The position numbers and the translations under genes were made by a program. Shown one piece after another: positions 9,058-22,429 of a stretch of DNA of 64,000 bases. Position 1 is the stretch's first letter. Every line of letters begins with the position of its first letter. The DNA is from Capitulum mitella (Eukaryota > Arthropoda > Thecostraca > Pollicipedomorpha > Pollicipedidae), in contig CP099847.1 of the NCBI GenBank assembly GCA_030062745.1, positions 1,038,304 through 1,102,303 on the forward strand, read 5' to 3'. The notes beneath the pieces were generated by a model. The model was not told the origin of the DNA, made no database searches, and worked only from the letters and a program-made list of their open reading frames with translations.

Positions 9058-9063
9058 ATTAAA
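9058..9063 (+). terminator. Candidate polyadenylation signal (ATTAAA) for RPP38
   Basis: ATTAAA lies 340 bp after the RPP38 stop in AT-rich DNA. It is the nearest good variant downstream. If the three genes share a transcript it would serve all of them. Confidence 0.35.
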
Positions 9064-12000
9064 TACCTGCATTGTAAGGCACGACATTGACATTTGTTTG
9101 GTGCTCATAAGGGCTGCCCTAAATTAATCAGCGTTGCTGCATGGTTTGGATGGCAATAAGGAATGCTAGTTACAGTATTTATTTTTGTTCACGGAACTCT
9201 GAAAATATGGGCGTGATTCACCATGCGCAGGCAGAAGCGCCTTTATGTCGCTTCACGTCCAGCCGTCCACGTCCGAACCGTGGAGCCCAGCGCGGCGACT
9301 ACCCGTGATGAGGTCCCCGAATCGGATAATCCACGGATTATGCAGAGGCGTAAACAACCGCCATGTTGTGAGGAAGTCACGGCGGCATGAAAAGTGCATA
9401 GTCTTTTCTTTAACTGACTTGCCGGACGGACCCAGTTGGCGCTATGCATATGCATAAACGTAGGCTCGGTTTCTTCCTGGGAAGGCTGCCATTTCGACAG
9501 ACTGGGCCTGATTTGTGCTGCTGTTGATCGTGCCAACGGCGCGATCAACAGCATCAAACAGATCAACATTAAAGGTGTAAAGCCTTCCTCGGAAGGCTGC
9601 CATTTCGATAGACTGGGTCTGATTTGTGCTGCTGTTGATCGTGCCAACTGCTTCGCTGACCCAAATGCTGCGTTAGGTCGCCGGGAGATAGAATTTCCCT
9701 GGCTAAGCGCGTTCATGATCAGTGCCGAGGTGCCAAGTGCTGGCTATGCCTACGGAGCGAAAAAGGTGTAATTTCTTGTCGACTGACAGAGAAGTGCAGC
9801 CCAGTCGCTATGGTGGGCTGCTCGCATTCGGTTTCGTCACTAACCGGCAGCCGCCCCAGACGCCGACCGCTGGTGGCGCCATCTGTACGGGGTACGGGGC
9901 GGAGTTCCACCCGTCGAGCCCACGAAAGGAGAATTATGAAATGAAATTAAGGGGTAGAGAAATTGCAGATATGATGGAAAATGCATATTCTTTGGACTTT
10001 GTCAGAAAATGGGTCCGATTTTCCACGCGTAGCTGTCAACCTGGCAAGCGCGCTTAGTTTGTGTTTTGCGCTCGAATCACCAGATGCATTCCTAGTCGGG
10101 TTTTGTGGCTTGTTGTCCCGTTTTTCTCCAATTTTCGCGAATGTTTTTGTCTCAGCTAACATACACTGCCTCTCAAGGTAGTTCTTGTAGAGCAGGCGCG
10201 TAGCCAGAAATCTGACGCTTTTCAGAAGGCGGCGTTGCGTCTGGTTTTCGTGGTTCCAATTTGCTCCGCCGGGAGATAAGATCGGAACATGCAGGCCGGT
10301 GATGGGCGATCGGTTGGCAGCACTCGTTTGACGGCCTCCGGAACACCTGGCCGGGAAGCGCAGTTGTTCCCGGGCCTCGTGACGCCGCCTGTCCGTGCAA
10401 ACAGACGGAGGGGAGGAGGTGGACGCCCGTTTGCACGTCGTTCGAGCTCGTCTGCACCATTTGTCGGGAGGTCACGGAGTGGTTGTAGCTGCAGGGTTGT
10501 GCCTCTAGTGGCGCTTGGTAGCCACTCCTTGACTTGGTGAGCTGTACTCGCCATCGAGGGTCTTTGATTGGCGTGTAAAGGGATGGACCCATTGTTCATC
10601 ATTTGCTCTTCAAAGGCTTCAGGCGCCCGCTCCCTTCGCCGGTGCCTTAAGCCGGCACCGCCTGATGTGTTTTTGCGCCCGCGACCACCTGGGGGTGTGT
10701 CAAAAACGGCACCCCCTGTTACCTCAGGGTCTACCGTCGGGTCTGAACCGATCTACTACCATTCGATGGCCCTGAGTATTGTGGTCCAGAAAATGTTATG
10801 TTGGCCCCGGTCACTCGGTTGACGATGGCACAGGTCACATAAAACGCGTAGTACGCCGTTGGGAAAAACTGACACCGTTTCGTACATTGTATCATCGGCA
10901 TTGCGAGTCGTAGAGCCTTCATCTGGGTATGAAACCAAAGGCCACGATTTTCTCCATCAGAAGCATGCCAAAATATTTTGAAAATGTGGGGTCAAGGTAA
11001 ACCTAGGTGAGGTGAAATACTGGTCATACATCTTATGCCAAAGATCGATATTAACTCGTAGGCGTTTTGATTTACGTGACGGAACTGAAATAAAGCCTTC
11101 TGATGAGGAGTTTTGCATTGCCTGTTTTTCATCCAGTCAGGGCCAGTCTAGGTCAGGTTCGATGAGGTTGCATTACTCTTCCTGCTAAACAGTAACGCGC
11201 TGGGATTCTTAACAGCATCAGGTACAGAACTGAAATGATATCTCATGACAATCAAATCTCTTCTGTCTGCTCTTTATCTGGTCAAGGTCAGGTCGGATCA
11301 GGACAGATAATTTTTCTTTTTCCGACTAGGAATAATAATGCTTTCTGCTGTTACTGAATGGTCTTCTACAGGCAATGTTCGTTTTGACATTTCGTATAAC
11401 GTGACCTGCAATGATCTCACGTTGCATTTGGCGGGCCTTCTTAAGAGGAGCATATATAAGATTTGCTTGTCTAGCTTGAACGATAGGGAAGGTCAGCGGC
11501 AACCACCCTATTACCCACAATACATCAGTCCAACTGTCATCATGCATGTGGCCTAGCATGAACTCTAATGTTTACGTGCCATGATTGTGTATCCTTTTGG
11601 GGACCATATCCTATGTAAATCCAAATAGGCCATGCATTATATTCACTCACGATTATCGGAAAAAACAGGCATGTTCGCGCCACCGCCAGAAGAGACGAAA
11701 ACAAGCGTGCAAGGGTTCATTTATGACGCCATATTTCCATAACCTGACCCAACATGGGAATAGTGCCAAAGTTGGAATGTGTCAAACTGATTGATGAACA
11801 TCTACTGAAAGTTTGGTTGTGCTGGCTCTAACGATTCAGAAGTTATTCACGAAAAAATCGAGGGGGTGACCGGTTTGAAACTCCCCAGGCGGTGCCGGGC
11901 TAAGCTTCATATGCCGTGATATTGACTCGTAAGTTGCTGCTTTGACCGAAGAGTTAGACCTTTGACCAGATGGACGCAGTTGCGGTTTTTGGTCTTTTAC

Positions 12001-12925
12001 GTAATCATTGGTTGCATGGGTGTAAGAGAATAATGTCCTTTTAGTATGTGTAGCAAATTGCCCGATCCAAGTCAACATGGCCGTCGTTCGATCATCCCAT
12101 CTCGTTTGAGCCTTGACGCGGTACGGGGCACCAACTAGCAAGTAGCGACTACAGCTTATACAAAGAAGCGGACTCGCTTTTTTCTGAATGCGAGGAGCGA
12201 TTTAAAATTCTGCATTCCTCGTCCGACGGCCTGTGCTGGGGGGGTCTGAGATCATTTCATCCGACTTTGTCTGCAAATTTGAACTTTGTGGTACGGTGGT
12301 ACGTCGCTGCAGAGGCTTTTTCAGTTCCACGGTCCAGGTTTATTGTTCAGTTTCTATGGGCGGAAATTCCTTCGCTTTATTAACGGTAAACCAAGACCAT
12401 GCGCTGATGTTGCGGCGGACCAAGTTCGCTCAGCTGGTTTAGCAGACCGTAGAAATGGAAGCATCGTCGCGGGTGTCTCAGGATTTCATGACGGTAGTAA
12501 TCCTGCAATATCGGCGTCGCGGCCTGAGTGCTCTTCGATGTCGAACTTCCCTGAATGCGAGAACACACGTCGCCAGTCGGGAAAGCTCCCAGTCTGAGAC
12601 CTCGCCGTTCGTGCGGTGCGGCACGCAGGTGTCGTGATGCCTGGTAGGGTTCACCGCTCCGGCGGAGCATGTCAGACTTAAGACGCCGGCCTTCTACGCG
12701 TGCTTTGCATTGTCAGTCCGGTCGTCGGTCCGGGTTGGAACGCAACACCAGTTCTCGTGCTTTCGTGCGGCAAAGAAACTCAGCCACGCTGTATTGGTGT
12801 ACACGCTCCGGCCTCGTGTCACCCAAATCTTGCCGCGATCAGAGGTCAGGACACAGCTGATCCCGTCCATCCCTCGACACGAAGTTCGGCCATAGTCAGA
12901 CTGCCGGACTCGTCTGCTGCCGCTG
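9064..12925. other. Intergenic, no gene recognised
   Basis: Mixed composition. Apart from the 58-bp direct repeat at 9479-9648, I see only short frames with no recognisable product. A sequence resembling a dispersed-repeat end (GCAGGCGCGTAGCCAG) lies at 10192-10208. Confidence 0.5.
9479..9648. repeat. 58-bp direct repeat, two copies
   Basis: Copies at 9479-9537 and 9591-9648 are nearly identical, differing at three or so positions. Between them, CGCGATCAACAGC is the inverse of GCTGTTGATCG at the end of copy 1, so an 11-bp hairpin is possible. Confidence 0.8.
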
Positions 12926-13230
12926 GTTCCAGGACCCAGCGGTCCTACATCAGACCGCTGCTGGGTCCCGGTACTCGCGCGGTCCCACCGCAGACCGCTG
13001 CTGGGTCCCGGTCCTCGCGCGGTCCCACCACAGAGCACTACTGGGTCCCGGTCCTCGCGCGGTCCCACCGCAGAGCACGACTGGGTCCCGGTACTCGCGC
13101 GGTCCCACGGCAGACCGCTGCTGGGTCCCGGTCCTCGCGCGGTCCCACCGCAGAGCACTACTGGGTCCCGGTCCTCGCGCGGTCCCACCACAGAGCACTA
13201 CTGGGTCCCGGTACTCGGGCGGTTCCACGC
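12926..13230. repeat. 40-bp minisatellite, about seven copies
   Basis: Units start at 12961, 13001, 13041, 13081, 13121, 13161 and 13201, each CTGGGTCCCGGTMCTCGCGC followed by GGTCCCACNRCAGA. They mix two main variants (ending GACCGCTG or GAGCACTA). Forty is not a multiple of three, so the open frames across it are not evidence of a gene. Confidence 0.9.
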
Positions 13231-13427
13231 CGGCCAGCCGGCGGGCGGCGCTGCCGACGCGGCCCGGACCCTGTCCGGCACCTGGTCCCGGCCAGATGCC
13301 GTGGCGATAGTGGCGCGCGCGCCGGCAGCTGGCGGCCGCCGGTCCTGCTGGCACCGGCTGCGCCGAGATAGCGGCGGCCTCAGCGGTCAATCACAGCAGC
13401 CGGGACTGACAACGGACACCGCGACAG

Positions 13428-13735
13428 GGCGAGGCGACGGACGCCTGCGGCACGGAGAGACGGCGGACACCGAGACAGGGCGAGGCGGCGGACACCTGCA
13501 GGACAGAGGGACAGCGGACACCGAGACAAGGCGAGGCGGCGGACACCTGCAGGACAGAGGGACAGCGGACACCGAGACAAGGCGAGGCGGCGGACACCTG
13601 CAGGACAGAGGGACAGCGGACACCGAGACAAGGCGAGGCGGCGGACACCTGCAGGACAGAGGGACAGCGGACACCGAGACAGGGCGAGGCGACGGATACT
13701 GGGAGGATGGCGAGGCAGTGAACACCGGGGACACC
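13428..13735. repeat. 51-bp minisatellite, about six copies
   Basis: The unit is GCGAGGCGGCGGACACCTGC followed by AGGACAGAGGGACAGCGGACACCGAGACAA. The four central copies are virtually identical and the outer ones diverged. Because 51 is divisible by three, frames stay open on both strands (a 17-residue peptide repeat, RGGGHLQDRGTADTETR). There are no flanking coding signals, so I call it non-coding. Confidence 0.9.
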
Positions 13736-15454
13736 GATTCACGCCGAAACCGTGGACGCAGGGGACACAAGGACAGGCACCGAGACGGGGCGAGACAGCG
13801 GACACTGGGGACAGCAGGAGAAGGACGCATCGAGACAGCGGGCCGTCTGATGTCACTGGTCTGGCTATCTCGACTGCCCGGTGAGGAGTCTGTGGCTGTT
13901 TGGACAGCTTGTCTGGAGCTGACTCGGCTGTATGGTTCCCTGGCCGGCAGACTGTCTCTGGATGTCTGACCGGCCAGCTCGGTCGGATCAAACGTCGCTA
14001 TCACCATGCATGTGCGCCTGTCTGATACGGCACTTTTGGATGTTTGATCAGGCGTATGTGTCGTTGCTGTCTGCTGACGTGTTTGTCTGTCTGTTCCGGG
14101 GTATCTGGCTGTGTGCTCAGGCGTCCGGCTATCTGCTCAGCTGTCTAACTGTTGTTGAATTGTGGGCCATCGGTTGTCGTCTTAATTTCACTCAGAACCA
14201 GTCTGTTGGCTTGATTATGAAGGCTGAAGATTTATGGGCGGGTGATGTGTTATCAACCACATATATAATACACATGATACGTCGTTAGGGAGAGGCATCG
14301 TAGTGGCAGTGACCTTTTGGAATCTGACTAGCGCTGGCTTTGTCGGCCGAACCAGGGCCGTTAAGCAGTGCGCCGGAGTTGTGCAGTCTGATGCGTGCAT
14401 TCATTCTTACACCCAGCGCGAGGATTTTGCTCTTCGAGAGTCGCGCTGTTGAGAGATGCAACAGGCAACTGCTCTTTGTTCAGAACCATCAGCGTCGTGT
14501 TCGTGCGCCGGTCAGGTCTGACGTCATTGTTGTGTGCACAGCGCACGCACACTGCGTGGCGCGCAGAGGGGGGGGGCGGGGCGCAGCGGGCCGCGTGCAG
14601 TGGCCACGCCTTGCCGGATGCTGGCGGCCACACCGTGCGACCTTGTTCTCTGTCCTCACCTGAGATCCTCAGCCACACAGAGCGCCAGCAACCGTCGACC
14701 CGCCGCCACAGGAATGTCGCCCGTTCCCAGCCGTGGCTGTTCCCCCCCCCCCGCTGGAGACCGAGCTGGGCAGAGGCAGGGGGTGGTGGCGTCAGAGCTA
14801 CCGCCAGCGGCTGGGGCTGGGAGAGGTCGAGTCCGGCGCACCGGCGGCGCTGGAGAGAAATGAGTGCTGTCCATCTGATATCTTAAAATCGACCTCGGAT
14901 CCGATATTAGCCATGGTAATTTCAACGGTTAGATGCTCGATAACTGTGGCATTTCAGTTAATGTCATTGTGATGAAAAGGCCGCGTTCTTTGCCATCGAG
15001 GATTTGGAGCAAAAACAGAAATCTTGATATGTGGGCTAAAGAGGGAACGTTGGGCCGCAAAACGAAATCATAATGGCATGTCGTCTGCCTTGACGCTGTT
15101 TTAGGTACTTATGTCTACTTTTTCAGACACAGATAAGATAGACGAAAATCGCACTAAAATCATGGGAGATGAGACCTATTTTAACACACGCAAACATTAA
15201 GTGCAGTAATGAATCAAGAACAGAGTTATTGGTGTAGAACTGGAACGAATTTTGACATGAAAAATAAATTCACCGGACCTTAAGATCTGTCATTGATAAC
15301 ATATTTACGGATTATATTTTACAAAACAAGAAAGCACACGAACGGGCTAACCTATTTCTATGGAATTACATACCAATAATTTCGTTTGGTATGGAAAGCG
15401 CCATGCATACATACATGTACGCCATGCAAAGGTATACGAACTTATGCCCTGGAC
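13736..15454. other. Intergenic, no gene recognised
   Basis: A GC-rich island at about 14500-14860 contains G and C homopolymer runs (14570-14580, 14744-14753). The rest is AT-rich. No exon with recognisable homology is visible. Confidence 0.5.
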
Positions 15455-15892
15455 TCGGGATGTCGATGTCTGTAAATGATTGGGAGGGATTTGGGGGCCG
15501 AGCCGAGGACCCGACAACCTAAACTTCCCCCAAATGTGGGTTTCTCTACGGATATAGCCTAGTGTATTTTGGCCAACGGAAAGACATGGCTTTTTTGTTA
15601 CTATTTATCAGATAGAAAATGCATTATCCCCATGTGTATAGGTATATATATATATATATAAATACATGTAAACATACATATACAGAAGATAGAAAGATAG
15701 GTGCATTGCTTTAGACCTGATTCTTTACTTTCAGCCTATCTCATCCATTGCGGCCGTTCTTTTCGTTATTAGTACTCATTTCCCTTTTAAATCGACGGAA
15801 AATATTGGAGGGGCCCAAACCAACACTGGGAGCCCAAATCAACATTGGGTGGGCCAGGGCCCTCTCAAAAGAACACAAATCGACACCCACTA
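15455..15892 (-). mobile_element. Non-autonomous hAT-like MITE, copy 1
   Basis: The 8-bp duplication CCCTGGAC flanks the element at 15447-15454 and 15893-15900. The inner ends are imperfect inverted repeats (TCGGGATGTCGATGTCTG and, reversed, TAGTGGGTGTCGATTTGTG). The 438-bp body holds a (TA)n tract and no coding frame. It is homologous, in reverse orientation, to 58993-59387 (shared blocks AAACCCACATTTGGGG and CAATGTTG...GGGCC). Confidence 0.8.
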
Positions 15893-16862
15893 CCCTGGAC
15901 AGAGGACTCAGACATTGCAGGAAATGGCTGACGTAGATTTGTGACGCCCAGTTCCAGTTTACTCTACTGTCACCCTTTCGGCCGTTTTTGAAGAGTACTT
16001 GCGGTTCAAGGGAACGTTTGGTAGCCATCACTCGTCATCGTAGACTCGTTCGTTGGCACATGGGCCTCTGTAGCATGTTTTGATTCATCACCGTGCACGT
16101 TTTTCGCTACCGGCACCGGATGCAACACTGAGTCAGATTAATGCCACCGACACATTGGATCATTTTGGAACAATTTGATGCCCTCACACAATTTCCATGT
16201 CACACCGAGCCATGTCACCGAGTTGGCAGTAAGCTGTAGTGATGTCTGTCGTTGCAAAACCAATACAATGACGCCACCGATCCGTGACGCTGCCGCCTCA
16301 TCTCCCTCCGCCCGTCGTTCTTCGACGGCCTCGGGCGGGGGCTGACCCGCTTGAGTATTCACCGCCCGTCGCACTCCGTCCCCCCCCCCCCCCCCCTGCG
16401 CGCCTCCCCTGCTCCGGCAACTGCGCCGCCGACTCCGGCGATCGGCTTAACGACGTGAAAAGCAGCTGTCGGCCGGACGGCGGCGGCCGCCGGTGAGCCG
16501 CCGTTGCAGCCGGCGCGGCCCGAGGAGGTCGGCCCGCCACCTGGCGCGCTCGACCAATCAGCGGCCGTGCCGGAGGCCGGCACGCGTCCGGCGGCCGCGC
16601 CGTGGCGGCAGAAGACGGCCCGCTCACCCAGTCAGGGCGGCCTCCGCAAGGCCGCGTGACCCGGCTGCGCGGCGGCGCGGCGGGCCCCGGGCTGTGTTGG
16701 ATGCTCTTACCGCCGCTCCTGCCTGCCGGCTGCGGAACGTTTCCGGCCGAGCTGGAGCTGTTGCTGTTGACTGTCGTTGTCAAAACGTTTCGCAGTTTTC
16801 GGGGCAGCCGAAGGGGAGCTGGAGACAGTCATATCAGCATCGTAATAATGGAACACATATGT

Positions 16863-17124
16863 AGGGACGCAGCCAGGATTTTCTTAACGGGGGGAGCTCA
16901 GTGGGGGCTGAAATCATACGAAAACCGCCTGCTGGGAATGGGAGGAAGATGTGCAGTGGGTTTCATTACGAAGGCCTTTTGGTCACCGTTACGCATTCCC
17001 GTAAATGGAGTATACCAAAACACCTTGCTCGCGGCGTCCGTGCTATCAAACAAAAAAAAAAAATGCTGGCCTTGGGGCCGTTCGGGCCCCCGGATGCCCC
17101 CCCCCCCTGGCTGTGCCGGTGCAC
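16863..17124. mobile_element. Possible small DNA element with CAGCCAGG ends
   Basis: The left end reads GACGCAGCCAGGATTTTC and the right end, in reverse complement, CGGCACAGCCAGGGGGG, an imperfect inverted pair around 260 bp with no coding frame. No second copy in the window confirms it. Confidence 0.3.
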
Positions 17125-17558
17125 ATATGACATGGTGGCCACATGATGGCTGGACTTTGGCATCGTTACGGCATCTGTTATGATGATACCTCTCAAAATC
17201 CGCAGGAGACTTCGCCGTCTCAGCATTATCTCGCCATCGTGCACTTAGAAAAGTGGACAACTCATGGACCCAACTAGTTAGGTAGTTCGTTAGTGCCTAC
17301 ATGATAGTTACACATAAAGATGCATGTAGATAGCTACAGCAGAGCCCCATATACTCTGCCGTGGAATGCTGATGCGTAATCACGGTACACATAAAAACTG
17401 CCCGGGTGGGCAAAGCAGCTGGTGTGGTCCATTGAACAAAAAACGCCCCATGGATCATCTGATGGCTCATAGCATCTCTCCGTATAGCTCTGCCGTTCAC
17501 ATGGAGATACAGCAGCGTGGTACCAGAGGGTGCCTAGGGTTGTCTGAAATTTTCCGAA

Positions 17559-17569
<11 letters not shown>

Positions 17570-17604
<35 letters not shown>
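17570..17604. repeat. (TA)n microsatellite
   Basis: A simple alternating TA run of about 35 bp. Confidence 0.95.
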
Positions 17605-17607
<3 letters not shown>

Positions 17608-20254
17608 TAAATTAATTGAATGGGTGATAAATATTCCATTTTAAAGAGTCCGCCGTGTATCTTCCAGACGCGAAGGGCAAACCATGGCTGCTTAGGATTT
17701 TGATGAGTTAAATATGCGCAGGATTTTTTAAAGGTTATCGACATGAACTGGACCTTCTAGAAGCGACCTTACTCACCCTTAATAATGTCCTTCATGTATG
17801 ATCATGATGTGATCCCAAAGTAGGGGCTGAAGCTCCCGAACAATTTTTAGGTGGCGCCAGAGAAGGGCGAAACAATATTGCAGACTGCACGTTCCATGAT
17901 GAAATGTACTGAAAAGGGCGTTCTCATTGCGTTTGTAAGATCAAGCAAAAAGATTCCTTTTCACTGTGGAAGTGACAATGAAATGGTTTGAAATAAATTC
18001 AGTTGACTCTTACCTTAGCTTTAACATCACTTGAGCACCTTAACGTAGTCTAACACCATTAACATCCTCAAAATTCAGCTTATCGTTTACCGGAGGGAAT
18101 TTCCCGGATCTTCCTTTCTCTGCGTTGTGCACGCCTTTAATTTATTCCCTAGAAACGGGTATGCTCGAACGTCTTTCGCACGTACCGTAACCATTGTGTT
18201 CTGCCCTCATCACCTCTGCACGCGCTCGTCAGCGAGGGCAGGGGGCGGCGTCTGGGGCGTAAACTGGCGCCGGAAGTGGCGTCAGTCCCCGGCCGTCAGC
18301 GCTGCCTGCTGCCGACTGCTGTGGCCGGGCTGGCCGCTGCCCAGTGGCCACCTGTCGACGCGGCCGAGGCCCTGCGGCCGCCGGCCATCAGCTGGCGGGC
18401 GGCGTCGGCCGCCGGACATGCTCCGTATTTACGGCGAGTTGTGTCGTCTGACGGCATTCGACTGCACCGGTCGGCCAGTGTGCCAAATTGTACAGACGGG
18501 CGGCCGCTGTGGGTCAGACTGTGTCGCCGGGGGACCTTCGCACTTCCGTCACACTGATCCGGTCCCCGCGCGTCCGTGACGCTTCACCTGATGCCTGACG
18601 CGCGGACGGAATAAACCGCGCGCCACGGCCTGGTCGGAACATTTCCAGACGGCCTCTGGTCGCGGGACAGAGGGCATCACGCCGCAGCCGTGCCGGGATT
18701 GTCACCACCACCGCGTCTGCGAATCCAGCAATACCAATTAGTCCGGACTTCATGGAGAAGGTCCCACTTTGGCGTAAGTGTAATAACCAGCAATGGCTGA
18801 GGAAGACGTTGTCAAGCGAGCCAGTCCTGGACAGTCAGTTGGGTTCGCGATGCGTGCGGGAATGGTAAACGTAGCCGCAGATAAATACCTCAGTGATGTA
18901 CTCACCCTGCCTCTCGAAGGGGCCCGACGAGCTGTGCCCCTCCCCTACTAGGGAGATTTCTGGGCTTACCACTGGACATTGTACCCCTGGGTTTGTTAAT
19001 GCCTAGGCCAGACCTGATGAACATGGGAGGGGGTAGCACTTCTTGCTGGGAAAATGGAATATCGGAAAAGGGAAAATCGTTTCTGGAAATGGTATACAAC
19101 TGTTCAACGCTCCCGCACATTTGCTGAGCATTCTTCCATTTAAGACAAGTCGACACCTACCCACTGCAGCACCAGACGTGCTTGCAACGGCGAGGGATTC
19201 GGGAGTCGATGGGGTCTGCGTTCTTCTCCCTCGGAGTGAGGCCGTTTTGTATTTCTCACTGTGCATCGCATACAGGAACCTGCTGATCAGTTGTCGGCCG
19301 GCGCCCGGTGAAGCGACGGCCACACGGCGCCGTGATTTCGCTGATTGTCGAGATCGGCGTCCAAGGCTGGTGACACATGCCTCCGACCGGCCGTGATTTC
19401 GCCGGGCGAGGTGAACTACATTCCGGAGGTGTCTTTTTCCGGGAGTGCGCGCTCCGCGTGCGACTTTTTGTCGAAGCCGGCCGCGGACCGGTGACGAAGT
19501 CACGCCGCCCGACACCGTTCGCCTTTCGTGACTGAGGGCAATCCGTTGCTGATCACTTCCAAAGCGCGGTAGCGACCAAAGCACCAGATCGTCAGGGCTT
19601 GGACAGCGTTGCCCAAACGTTGCAATTCTGAAAAAATGATGCGATCTCCGTGAGACAGCCTCTTTTGAAGCCGCAACGTTGTTACACCCTTGAATGCTGT
19701 GGAGGGGTGATTCTCAGTGGCTGTGCTTCGCAGATTTCTGGAGTTTGTGAGCTTTTTATGTGATCCAAACTATTTTTGCCCCCCAAACTATTTTTGCAGG
19801 GATATTGGGGAACAGGGCCAGTGCTCAGCAAAACTTGTTGCTTAGACCCTCACTTCCGATTGTGCAGCCCCAAATAATCACTGAATGTTGAAACGTTGCA
19901 TATGCATGAAGGTAGTTTGTTTAAATTATTTTAATTGATTAATCTCGACTTACGTTAAGCTCGTCGGAATCCTGGCCGTTTTATTTGTAAGCACCTTACC
20001 GTGTTCTTACGCCAGCGAGAGATATCGTCTAAACGATGGCACGATTCTTGTGGAGGCAACCGTTACTGGCAATTACTTCCTGATTTCTTTTTCGCTTTGG
20101 CATTCTCCACTGTTTCTTCCCTCCCCCATCTTCCTCGTTTTCTCTTTATGAATGCCTGCTCCCCACCTCCCTGCCTCCTTTACTTCTGTCCCTCCATCTC
20201 AATGCATCTCTCTTGTCTTTCCTACACATCTTCCTTTTTGTTCATCACCCATCC

Positions 20255-21219
<965 letters not shown>

Positions 21220-21223
21220 TTAA

Positions 21224-22425
21224 CCCTATTCTCGGAGGGCTAGACGGTATGGTCGATTCCCGGCAGGGGGCGGATTCGGCCCCCCCTGAGATCTCAAGAA
21301 CTACTCGTCCGATTTCATCGCAACAAACAGCAATCGATTCGTCATGACGTGAACTACATTTTTATAAAAAGAAATTTTCAAAATTTTGAAATGTGTGGAT
21401 ACAGGGGGCAAAAATGTCAAAATGGGGGGTATTTTTGGACTTCTTATAACTCCGTTGTTTATGGGCCGATTTCAATAAAACTGGCATGAATCGAAACATT
21501 ATGAATAGGGCTTTTACCATGTGTCCACAAATCTAAAATTTTGGGGAAATTCATGGGCATTCACAGCGTTTCAAAAATAGGAAGATTAGTTTTCTGACAA
21601 CTGAATGAACAAAAGAGGCAAAAACGCTTTTTTGGCTTCTGCTAGTCGTGTTATGCTAAAGAAGTACACATCGCATCACAGTGTTTGTATAATGATAGCA
21701 TAGGCGTTGCCAGGGACATGAAAAAGGGGAACTGTCATGGTCACACTTTCTTCAGATCAACTTGTGGCCTTTGACCTTAAATGACGTCCAGTGATCTTGG
21801 GGTCACTTGGAATGATCTCGTGTGCGTTTAATATTATCTGTAAACGTTTTCAATCATTTGAATTCACTATATTTCAAAAATTTTATTTTACGGCTATTGC
21901 GATATAGGGTACGCGCACTGACATTTTAGGTCATAGCTCCGTGACCCGACCAGATATCAAACGGAAACTTGGTACACAAGTAGAGGGCACCCTTCTACGT
22001 CATATATATTCCGGGTTTGGCATTTGAAAAAACAGCGCCGATATTATTGCAAAAAAAAACAAATTTTTTCTTTTGACCTTGACCTCACCTTGTAAAGTGA
22101 CCTCAGACAAACAAAATCACATCTGCACATTGCCCAACTATTTAGCTATTCATCCATATGAAGTTTTAAGTTGTATCTTAAAAACTCTGTTTTTGGCAGA
22201 CATTTTCCTTTTACCCTCAACATGGCCAAAAATGGCATGAGGTGCCTCCCAAAAGCGTTGCCTGGCTCCACCCCTAAACAAAATAGAATTTTGAAATTTT
22301 GTCACGGTACGTAGAAAGAATAGCTAGGTAAAGTCACCAAGTTTCGTAAAGCTGCGTTAAAAAGTCTGGCATTGGCAAGCAAAAAACCCGAGGTGGCGGA
22401 TTCAGCCCTCCTGCCGGGAATAGGG
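21224..22425 (+). mobile_element. piggyBac-like MITE, unit 1 of an inverted pair
   Basis: The unit is flanked by TTAA on both sides (21220-21223 and 22426-22429). It begins CCCTATTCTCGG and ends CCGGGAATAGGG, a terminal inverted repeat of about 12 bp next to TTAA, as in the piggyBac superfamily (TTAA target, CCY ends). The 1.2-kb body has no coding frame. It matches unit 2 in reverse orientation over its whole length. Confidence 0.75.
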
Positions 22426-22429
22426 TTAA

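Noticed and set aside
13301-13991. Long repeat-containing frames on both strands (17-residue repeats)
   Set aside because: They result from a 51-bp minisatellite, a multiple of three. No start, splice or homology evidence supports a gene.
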